From: Deltaproteobacteria bacterium
GTDB taxonomy: Bacteria > Myxococcota_A > UBA796 > UBA2385
Direction of reading: 5' to 3'
NCBI GenBank assembly: GCA_003694325.1
Contig: RFKJ01000109.1
Span: forward strand, 1 to 9,126
DNA length: 9,126 nucleotides
Shown piece after piece: positions 1 to 4,890 of this stretch. Below the pieces are notes generated by a model. That model was not told where the DNA came from and did no database searches. It saw nothing but the letters and a program-made list of their open reading frames with translations. A program made the position numbers and the translations under genes. Every line of letters begins with the position of its first letter. Positions within the stretch are counted from its first letter, which is position 1.

Positions 1-221
1 CAGCTATATTGCTTGAGTGCCGCCTGTTCTTCTGGGTGTTCTGCCAGAAAAATCATTCCAGTCGGGGGAAGATCCGTCAGATGGAGCCCCTGCTGGAGGA
101 GGCGCTGACCGAGCGTGGAGAGCAGCATCGTGCTGCCCGGCCCGCCGGCCTGGCGGCGGATGTCTTCGAGGACCCTTCCGAGGGTGGCGCTCATCGCGTT
201 GCCCGTCGTGCTGAGGCACAT
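1..221 (-). CDS. Partial hypothetical protein, possible winged-helix (OST-HTH/LOTUS-like) N-terminus
   Basis: An open minus-strand frame begins at ATG 221-219 and stays open to the left edge, so only the first 73 residues are seen and the stop lies outside. The peptide starts MCLSTTGNAMSATLGRVLED and has the composition of a real soluble protein: amphipathic helix (LGRVLEDIRR), glycine turn (GGPGS), helix (STLGQRLLQQG), then a hydrophobic strand (GMIFLAEHP) and a charged helix. This order resembles an OST-HTH/LOTUS winged helix, but that is pattern inference and no family is firmly recognised. An internal ATG at 194-192 (MSATLGR) is an alternative start. The upstream choice is favoured because TATGCT sits 8 nt before it, the spacing seen at other starts here. 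The gene is divergent from the GHKL ATPase. Its local base composition is more AT-rich than the rest of the window, which may mean transfer. Confidence 0.55.
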   Translation of the reverse strand, partial: MCLSTTGNAMSATLGRVLEDIRRQAGGPGSTMLLSTLGQRLLQQGLHLTDLPPTGMIFLAEHPEEQAALKQYS

Positions 222-229
222 GCCCGAGA

Positions 230-235
230 AGCATA
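230..235 (-). promoter_or_regulatory. Candidate -10 (TATGCT) for the left-edge minus gene
   Basis: Reading the minus strand, TATGCT lies 8 nt before the ATG at 221. It matches the TANNNT form. If used, transcription would begin at or next to the start codon, giving a leaderless mRNA. No Shine-Dalgarno sequence is visible there. No convincing -35 was identified, and the hairpin at 239-264 lies immediately upstream. Confidence 0.35.
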
Positions 236-238
236 AAT

Positions 239-264
239 GGCCCTCACCCGGAGGGGGGAGGGCC
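239..264. repeat. GC-rich inverted repeat
   Basis: The arms GGCCCTC (239-245) and GAGGGCC (258-264) pair perfectly. CCC (247-249) can also pair with GGG (255-257) after a one-base bulge, leaving a 5-nt loop. There is no T-tract on either side, and the element lies between divergent genes, so a plain terminator is not the obvious reading. Confidence 0.5.
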
Positions 265-277
265 ACTGCCTGAAGCT

Positions 278-351
278 GCGCGTTGCCTGCCCGCCGTCCG
301 CCTTCACGGGACTCGCCCGTGAAGCGACGTCGGGTCAGAATGGCAACGCGC
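278..351. repeat. Nested 74-nt inverted repeat, possible structured RNA or recognition site
   Basis: The outer arms GCGCGTTGCC (278-287) and GGCAACGCGC (342-351) are a perfect 10-bp complement. Inside them, CTTCACGGG (302-310) and CCCGTGAAG (316-324) form a perfect 9-bp stem with loop ACTCG. Between the two, CCCG (290-293) can pair with CGGG (331-334), and CGTC (295-298) with GACG (326-329), with small bulges. The whole can therefore fold as one long, interrupted hairpin. It lies in the gap between the two divergent genes. It is either a structured RNA, a protein-binding or recombination site, or a remnant of a palindromic mobile repeat; the sequence alone does not decide. No known RNA family is recognised. 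Confidence 0.55.
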
Positions 352-377
352 GAACTGCCAGAGAGAATGGAAGACTT

Positions 378-413
378 CGGCAGGTGCCGAGCTTCACCGG
401 GAAGGCTCGTGGC
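378..413. repeat. Overlapping small dyads in the divergent intergenic region
   Basis: CGGCA (378-382) and TGCCG (385-389) form a near-continuous palindrome. The overlapping arms CGAGC (388-392) and GCTCG (405-409) form a second, mutually exclusive stem, extended by TT/AA around a bulged G. The loop region repeats a CTTCAC-GGG string also found in the stem at 302-310. The rest of the gap up to the start at 588 holds no convincing gene: the frame open on the plus strand upstream of 588 encodes an Arg/Ser/Trp/Cys-rich stretch that does not look like protein. Confidence 0.35.
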
Positions 414-556
414 CGTTCCATGTGGAGAAGCTACTTTCCAAGGGCGGCGGCGTCAAGTGGGCATGCATTCGCATGGGGTCGTGGGTTGTCCGGCTGCAGG
501 GGCTCGACGGAGGTTCGATGGACGCGGGCGTCGGCTCGGCCTTGGTGCTTGCTGGT

Positions 557-562
557 TATCCT
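557..562 (+). promoter_or_regulatory. Weak candidate -10 (TATCCT) for the GHKL ATPase gene
   Basis: TATCCT fits TANNNT and lies 25 nt before ATG 588, which would give a short leader. GCGAG just before the start is at best a weak ribosome binding site. No clear -35 is seen. This is the least certain of the promoter calls. Confidence 0.2.
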
Positions 563-587
563 TGGCCCGCGAACATCGCGAGTGCGC

Positions 588-1835
588 ATGGCTGTCCTGA
601 CCCTTCCCCCTGTCCTCGATCTCTCCTTCGTGCTCACTGGGCCCGGTCCGGCTGGCTGGGACTGGGAACTTGCCGGTGAAGAGGTCGAGGTACGGGCAGC
701 GGCGGGGCCACCGACCCATGCCGAGCCGTTGGCGCTTACGGCGCTGAGCGCCTGGGCCTTCGATCGCCGACGGGCGGGGTGCAGGATCCGGCCCCACCGG
801 AGCATCCAGACCCCCTACACCTGGCGCACCGGCCTGCTCAGCGCCCTGGCGACCAACCCGCCATGGAGCGACGAAGTCAACGCAAAGCGGCAATTCCATC
901 CGCTGTGCGTGGTGTCGGGCTCCCGGCGCGTAGAAGGGCTGCACAGCGGTGTCATCGAGGTCCTGAACATCACGGCCCCAGCGGCGGTGAAGGCTGTGGG
1001 CGACGCGGTCAGCGAGATTGACCGCAACGCCGATGAACACAGCGACAGCAAGACGCCCACCAGCTTCGCGGCAGGCTGGTTCCACAACCAGCGGCGGGTC
1101 AGCTTCGGCGTGGCCGACACCGGTGTCGGCATCCTGCGCCGGCTGCGTGGCAAGGGGGTCGCCGACCTCGACGACGACGACAAGAGTGCCATCGAGAAGG
1201 CACTGCAGCCCCACGTCACCGGTGCCGGCCGGCGCGGTGTCTCGCACGCTCCGAACAACCACGGCATTGGCCTGCACACGACCCGGCTCTACGCCCGGGA
1301 CTCGGGCGGCGAGATGGTGATCCTGTCCCAGCGGGGTTGCTTCGTGGAGCGCCACCCGTACCCGGCGCGCTTCGAAGACCTGGAGACGACCTGGAAGGGC
1401 ACGCTGGTCGGGGTCACCATCAAGCCCGACCAGGTCGGGGCCTTCGCGGTGTCCAACGCCGGGGTGGGGGTCCGGGCGGGTGCGGATCCGGCGTGGCGGG
1501 AGACCCCCCCCGAGGGCGCGCTCGTGCTGAAGCCGCCGGTCGACGGGTGTCGCTTCGCGGCGGACAAGGACTGGTACCGGCGCCATCGCCCCGAAGTGCT
1601 CGCCGCCATCGAGGCGGGTCGTCCTGTCCACATCGCGTTTCGCAAGGCCATCTACAGCACCCAGTCGGCGCTGCACGCGTTGCTGGCGGAACCGGTGCGG
1701 ATCCATGGCCCGCGGGCGCTGGAACTGCTCAGCTACAGCGAAGCCGGCCAGCCCTTGAAGGCGGCGCTTGCGCTGGTCGTGAACTACGCCCTCGCCGACC
1801 ACTACACGGACCCCCACGCCGACGAGCCCCACTGA
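588..1835 (+). CDS. GHKL-type ATP-binding protein with possible C-terminal STAS-like domain
   Basis: This 415-residue protein carries a GHKL (histidine kinase/Hsp90-like) ATP-binding fold. The N box is at about 141-151 (SEIDRNADEH, with Glu143 and Asn147), the G1 box at 177-182 (DTGVGI), the G2 box at 223-229 (NNHGIGL), and a following Gly-Thr at 271-272. Residues 1-130 are an uncharacterised alpha/beta region. No phospho-accepting H box or membrane segment is visible, so it is unlikely to be a classical sensor kinase. Residues 345-400 (IAFRKAIYSTQSALHALL onward) resemble the STAS-like DUF4325 pattern often paired with such ATPases; this is a tentative comparison. The frame is open back to 237, but the added 117 residues are not protein-like and overlap strong inverted repeats, so ATG 588 is chosen. 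A run of eight C at 1504-1511 lies inside the gene. The role is unknown; ligand-regulated signalling or defence-type ATPase are both possible. Confidence 0.75.
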   Translation: MAVLTLPPVLDLSFVLTGPGPAGWDWELAGEEVEVRAAAGPPTHAEPLALTALSAWAFDRRRAGCRIRPHRSIQTPYTWRTGLLSALATNPPWSDEVNAKRQFHPLCVVSGSRRVEGLHSGVIEVLNITAPAAVKAVGDAVSEIDRNADEHSDSKTPTSFAAGWFHNQRRVSFGVADTGVGILRRLRGKGVADLDDDDKSAIEKALQPHVTGAGRRGVSHAPNNHGIGLHTTRLYARDSGGEMVILSQRGCFVERHPYPARFEDLETTWKGTLVGVTIKPDQVGAFAVSNAGVGVRAGADPAWRETPPEGALVLKPPVDGCRFAADKDWYRRHRPEVLAAIEAGRPVHIAFRKAIYSTQSALHALLAEPVRIHGPRALELLSYSEAGQPLKAALALVVNYALADHYTDPHADEPH

Positions 1836-1869
1836 CGAAGCCTCCCCGACGCCCCCCGGGCGCTGCGGT

Positions 1870-1875
1870 TACCCT
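1870..1875 (+). promoter_or_regulatory. -10 element (TACCCT) giving a leaderless patatin transcript
   Basis: TACCCT lies 8 nt before ATG 1884, and no Shine-Dalgarno sequence intervenes. With the usual 6-8 nt from the -10 to the start of transcription, the mRNA would begin at or beside the start codon. The same arrangement occurs at 3473 and 3948. Confidence 0.45.
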
Positions 1876-1883
1876 GCCGCCCG

Positions 1884-3332
1884 ATGGACGCGGCGCAACA
1901 CCTGGAGGTTCGACGACCCCTCGACCAGCTCGAGCAGGAGGTGGTGCGCCGGCACCTGGCCCGCCCCGGAGAGGTGGGCGAGCACCTGGTCGACGCGCTG
2001 CGCTACGTCCTGAGCTTCGCCCGGCTGACCGTCGTGCGGAACCGGGACGGGGAAGACGTGGAGGTGGCCGAGCAGCTCGCCCCGCACCGGTGGCGGGTGC
2101 TGGAGGCGCTGCGGCCGCACCTGGACGCCCGCGCGACGCGGGTGCCGCTGGCCGACGACGGGCTGTGGGGCGCCATCCGGGAGCTGCCGGTGCTGGTGGC
2201 GGCGACCCGCCGGGCCCGCTCCCGCCTGCTGGCCGCCGGCCGGCTGGACCGGGACAGCCTCGAAGCCGAGGTCACCACCCGCCAGCTCGTGGTCGCCGCG
2301 GGCGGCGGGGGCGGCTCGGGCTACGGCTACGCCGGCGCCTTCACCCTGCTGCACCGCCACGGCCTGCAACCCGAGCTGCTGGCCGGCACCTCCATCGGGT
2401 CCCTGATGAGCCTGTTTCGGGCCCGGCGCCGGATCTTCGATGGGGCGCCGATGTTCGCCGCGGCCCGGCGCCTGTCGTGGCAGACGGTGTTTCGGGTGTT
2501 CGAAGCCGAGAGCCACTACGGGATCCCGGCGACCCTCCGCCTGTACCTGCGGGCGGCCATCGGCAGCCTGCTGCGCGACGCCGACGGCGCGCCGCTGACC
2601 TTCCGCACGATGGAGATCCCCCTGCTCATCGTGGCCACCGGCATCACGGTGGAGGGGCTCAAGCACGACCTGGGGTGGTACGAGCGCTTCATGGACGACG
2701 CCGCCCAGCCCGGGGTGGTGCTCAAGCGGTCGCGACTGGCGCGGCTGGGACGGCTGGTGCGCGTCTTCCAGGAGTTGATGGAGACGCCGGAGGCCCTGCG
2801 CGAGGTGGTGTTCGGCGCCGACCCGCTGACCATGGACGCCGACGCGCTGGACGCCGCCGGCTTCTCCTCGGCCGTACCCGGGGTGATCCACTACGACATC
2901 TACCGGGACGACCAGCACATGCGGCGGCTCCTGGACATGCTGTACGGGCGCTACGGGATCACCCGGCTCACCGAGGGCGGCATCGTCAACAACCTGCCGG
3001 CGCGACCGGCCTTCGCCGAGGTGATGGCCGGCCGCATCGGGCGGCGCAACCCCTTCGTGCTGGCCATGGACTGCTTTGCCCCATCGCCCCGGTCGATGGT
3101 GTGGCTGCCGCTGCAGCAGGTGGTCCGTCCCAACGTTCGGGCCAACCTCTCCTACGCCAACCTCTACTTCCCGCTGGCCCGCCGGCTGTCGCCGATCAAC
3201 CTTGTTCCGGCCTTCGACGACATCTTCACGGCCATGCGCTGGACCATGGACGAACTGGAGCCGCGGATGCCGTTCATCAAGGCGATGGTCGGCGGGTTCC
3301 GGGTGCTGCCGGATGCCTCGACGGGCGCCTGA
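1884..3332 (+). CDS. Patatin-like phospholipase family protein
   Basis: A 482-residue protein with a patatin (PNPLA) hydrolase domain from about residue 134. Members hydrolyse acyl esters of lipids with a Ser-Asp dyad. The glycine-rich oxyanion loop is at 140-146 (GGGGGSG), and the nucleophile elbow is GTSIG at 168-172 with Ser170. The second dyad motif, normally DGG or DGA, appears here as EGG (364-366), followed by the usual IVNNLP. Two positions are therefore atypical: Ser145 where Arg or Lys usually follows the glycines, and Glu364 (codon GAG, 2973-2975) in place of the catalytic Asp. Around 130 residues of mostly helical sequence precede the domain; no signal peptide or membrane segment is seen, so it is probably cytoplasmic or peripheral. 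The start is supported by the -10 placed 8 nt upstream. It lies 48 bp after the ATPase gene but appears to have its own promoter. Activity cannot be assumed, given the Asp-to-Glu change. Confidence 0.88.
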   Translation: MDAAQHLEVRRPLDQLEQEVVRRHLARPGEVGEHLVDALRYVLSFARLTVVRNRDGEDVEVAEQLAPHRWRVLEALRPHLDARATRVPLADDGLWGAIRELPVLVAATRRARSRLLAAGRLDRDSLEAEVTTRQLVVAAGGGGGSGYGYAGAFTLLHRHGLQPELLAGTSIGSLMSLFRARRRIFDGAPMFAAARRLSWQTVFRVFEAESHYGIPATLRLYLRAAIGSLLRDADGAPLTFRTMEIPLLIVATGITVEGLKHDLGWYERFMDDAAQPGVVLKRSRLARLGRLVRVFQELMETPEALREVVFGADPLTMDADALDAAGFSSAVPGVIHYDIYRDDQHMRRLLDMLYGRYGITRLTEGGIVNNLPARPAFAEVMAGRIGRRNPFVLAMDCFAPSPRSMVWLPLQQVVRPNVRANLSYANLYFPLARRLSPINLVPAFDDIFTAMRWTMDELEPRMPFIKAMVGGFRVLPDASTGA

Positions 3333-3353
3333 GCCGGCCGCCGCCGAGGCATG

Positions 3354-3374
3354 GGCCCCGCTGCGGTCGGGGCC
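3354..3374 (+). terminator. GC hairpin downstream of the patatin gene
   Basis: GGCCCCG (3354-3360) pairs perfectly with CGGGGCC (3368-3374) around a 7-nt loop, beginning 22 nt after the stop codon. No T-tract follows, so this is a candidate intrinsic-type or pausing hairpin only. The surrounding 152-bp gap holds no gene. Confidence 0.35.
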
Positions 3375-3447
3375 GGAGACGCGGCGGGGAAGCGGCGACC
3401 CCCGGGTGCCGTCGGCCCCCGGGAGGAAGCGGGGCCGGGGCGGCGGT

Positions 3448-3469
3448 GGCTGCCGGTGCGGTGGCAGCC
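3448..3469. promoter_or_regulatory. Inverted repeat over the promoter of the DCC gene
   Basis: GGCTGCC (3448-3454) and GGCAGCC (3463-3469) are perfect 7-bp arms separated by 8 nt. They end 3 nt before the TACGGT hexamer, and so cover the expected -35 and spacer. This position would suit an operator, though chance palindromes are common at this GC content. Confidence 0.3.
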
Positions 3470-3472
3470 GGC

Positions 3473-3478
3473 TACGGT
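3473..3478 (+). promoter_or_regulatory. -10 element (TACGGT) giving a leaderless DCC-protein transcript
   Basis: TACGGT lies 6 nt before ATG 3485. The intervening GGGAGC is purine-rich, but GGAG is only 1-2 nt from the ATG, too close to act as a normal Shine-Dalgarno sequence. This supports leaderless initiation at 3485. Confidence 0.45.
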
Positions 3479-3484
3479 GGGAGC

Positions 3485-3916
3485 ATGGACACCACTCCCC
3501 GGAACGCGCGCTACCTCGTGCTCTACGACGGCGAGTGCGGCTTCTGTGACCGCACCGTCCAGTGGCTGCTGGACCACGATCGGGACGGTGTGCTGCACTT
3601 CGCCCCGCTCGACGGGCCGACGGCCCGAGCGGTGCGGCAGCGGCATCCGCGGATCCCCCCCGACCTCGACAGCATCGTCTACGTCGAGACCGACACCGGC
3701 GGCCGGGAGCGGGTCTACTGGTACAGCCGGGCCATCTTCCGGATCTGCCGGCGCCTGCCGGCCCCGTGGTCGCTGCTGGCCGTGCTGTCGGTGATCCCCC
3801 ACGTCGTGGCCGACCTCGCCTACCGGGGGTTTGCCCGGGTGCGCTACCGGATCTTCGGCCGGGTCGACCACTGCCGCCTCCCGGACGCGCACCAGCGGGC
3901 GCGTTTCCTTCCCTGA
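3485..3916 (+). CDS. DCC-family thiol-disulfide oxidoreductase-like protein (DUF393)
   Basis: A 143-residue protein of the DCC/DUF393 (YuxK-like) family. The diagnostic N-terminal motif YDGECGFCDRTVQWLL begins at residue 14, with Cys18 and Cys21 forming the CxxC pair after Asp15. It is followed by the conserved strand LHFAPL. The C-terminal family signature is also intact: LAYRGFARVRYRIFG and then DHCRLP with Cys130. The fold is thioredoxin-like. Members are presumed to act in disulfide exchange, but their substrates are generally unknown. A hydrophobic patch at 95-108 matches the family and is probably not a true membrane anchor; no signal peptide is present. The length is normal for the family. 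The frame is open far upstream, but that extension only shadows the patatin gene, and TACGGT just before ATG 3485 fixes the start. The permease gene begins 44 nt after its stop. Confidence 0.9.
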   Translation: MDTTPRNARYLVLYDGECGFCDRTVQWLLDHDRDGVLHFAPLDGPTARAVRQRHPRIPPDLDSIVYVETDTGGRERVYWYSRAIFRICRRLPAPWSLLAVLSVIPHVVADLAYRGFARVRYRIFGRVDHCRLPDAHQRARFLP

Positions 3917-3943
3917 CGGAGCTGGACGCCGCCGAGCCCGACT

Positions 3944-3953
3944 GGGGTAGGGT
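3944..3953 (+). promoter_or_regulatory. Extended -10 (GGGGTAGGGT) giving a leaderless permease transcript
   Basis: TAGGGT (3948-3953), preceded by GGGG, sits 6 nt before ATG 3960. A TGGACG string at 3923-3928 is a possible weak -35 with a 19-nt spacer. The GGGGTANNNT form recurs at the two divergent promoters near 8390 and 8450, so it may be the preferred housekeeping promoter form of this organism. Confidence 0.5.
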
Positions 3954-3959
3954 CTGCCG

Positions 3960-4862
3960 ATGGCCGTGACCATGCCGCGCACACCGCCACCGCCGCCGAG
4001 GGAACGGGCGCCGACCCCGGCCGTGCGGGTCGACTCGGCCGCGCCGGGGACCCCGCACGGGTTCTCGGCCACCCGGGGGATCGGGGCCCTGTGGCGGCAC
4101 CGGTCCCTCATCTGGGCGTTGGTGGTCCGCGACCTGCGGCACCGCTACACCGGCAGCTCCCTGGGCTTCTTCTGGACGGTGGTCACGCCGCTGCTGGAGT
4201 TGATCACCTACACCTTCGTGTTCAACGTGCTCATCGGCGTCCGGTTCGTGGAGGGCGCCGGGCGGGCGCACTACGCGCTGTTCCTGTTCTGCGGCATGGT
4301 CACCTGGTACGCGGTCAGCGATGGCCTGGCCCGCGCGGCCACCTCGATCAACGAAAACGGCCACCTCATCAAGAAGGTGCACTTCCCGGCCATCGTGCTG
4401 CCGGGACACGTCGTGGCCAGCGCGGTGCTCAACCAGTGCATCCGCATCGGCCTGCTGGCCATCGCGGCGTTGGCCCTGGGCAACGGGTTGTCGTGGACCT
4501 TCCTGCTCGTGCCGGTGGCGGTGCTCATCGAGGCGGCCTTCGTCATGGGCGTGGGCCTGCTGTTGAGCGTGACCAACGTCTACTTCAAGGACACGGTGCA
4601 CTGGGTCAAGGCCGTGCTGCTGCTGTGGATGTTCGTGACGCCGATCTTCTACCCGGCCAGCCAGTATCCGCCGCAGTTCAAGCTGCTGCTGCTGCTCAAC
4701 CCCCTGGCCCACCTGGTCGGCGTCTTCCACGAGCTGGTGCTCAACCAGCGGCTGCCGCACCCCCACTCGGTCATCGTCATCACCGTGATGGCGACGCTGT
4801 CGCTGACCATCGGCTACTCGGTGTTCCGCCACCACGAGGACCGGTTCGCCGACCTCGTCTGA
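3960..4862 (+). CDS. ABC-2 type transporter permease, polysaccharide/glycoconjugate export (Wzm/KpsM/TagG-like)
   Basis: A 300-residue inner-membrane permease of the ABC-2 polysaccharide exporter family. Family hallmarks are the pre-membrane motif LVVRDLRHRYTGSSLGFFWT near 54-73, the conserved loop NENGHLIKKVHFPAIVLP (131-148), the VYFKDTVHWVKAVLLLWMFVTPIFYP segment (207-232) and NPLAHLVGVFHELVL (247-261). About six hydrophobic helices can be placed, roughly at 68-93, 104-121, 148-173, 178-203, 215-231 and 268-289. The first 45 residues are a proline- and arginine-rich cytosolic tail. Such permeases pair with a Wzt/KpsT/TagH-type nucleotide-binding subunit to move lipid-linked glycans across the cytoplasmic membrane. 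No such partner is in this window: the next gene, 28 bp downstream, is an AAA+ ATPase and not an ABC ATPase. The substrate cannot be told from the permease alone. Confidence 0.9.
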   Translation: MAVTMPRTPPPPPRERAPTPAVRVDSAAPGTPHGFSATRGIGALWRHRSLIWALVVRDLRHRYTGSSLGFFWTVVTPLLELITYTFVFNVLIGVRFVEGAGRAHYALFLFCGMVTWYAVSDGLARAATSINENGHLIKKVHFPAIVLPGHVVASAVLNQCIRIGLLAIAALALGNGLSWTFLLVPVAVLIEAAFVMGVGLLLSVTNVYFKDTVHWVKAVLLLWMFVTPIFYPASQYPPQFKLLLLLNPLAHLVGVFHELVLNQRLPHPHSVIVITVMATLSLTIGYSVFRHHEDRFADLV

Positions 4863-4890
4863 ACCCTCCCCTCCCGCCCCCCGGCTGCGC

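Noticed and set aside
278..351. Integron attC site, retron msr-msd, or tRNA
   Set aside because: The attC core pattern (RYYYAAC/GTTRRRY) is not met at the arms, no reverse transcriptase or integrase is present, and no cloverleaf with conserved T-loop bases can be drawn.
237..587. N-terminal extension of the GHKL ATPase to a 532-residue protein
   Set aside because: The extra 117 residues are unlike natural protein and overlap several perfect inverted repeats. ATG 588 begins a sensible beta-strand start.
1504..1511. A run of eight C inside the GHKL ATPase as a phase-variable tract or frameshift
   Set aside because: The frame before and after stays protein-like and continuous, so there is no sign of a frameshift. 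Short C runs are common at this GC content.
1337..3484. Upstream extension of the DCC protein frame to 859 codons
   Set aside because: The extra part is an Arg/Gly/Ala/Pro shadow of the ATPase and patatin genes; only 3485-3916 encodes a recognisable family member.
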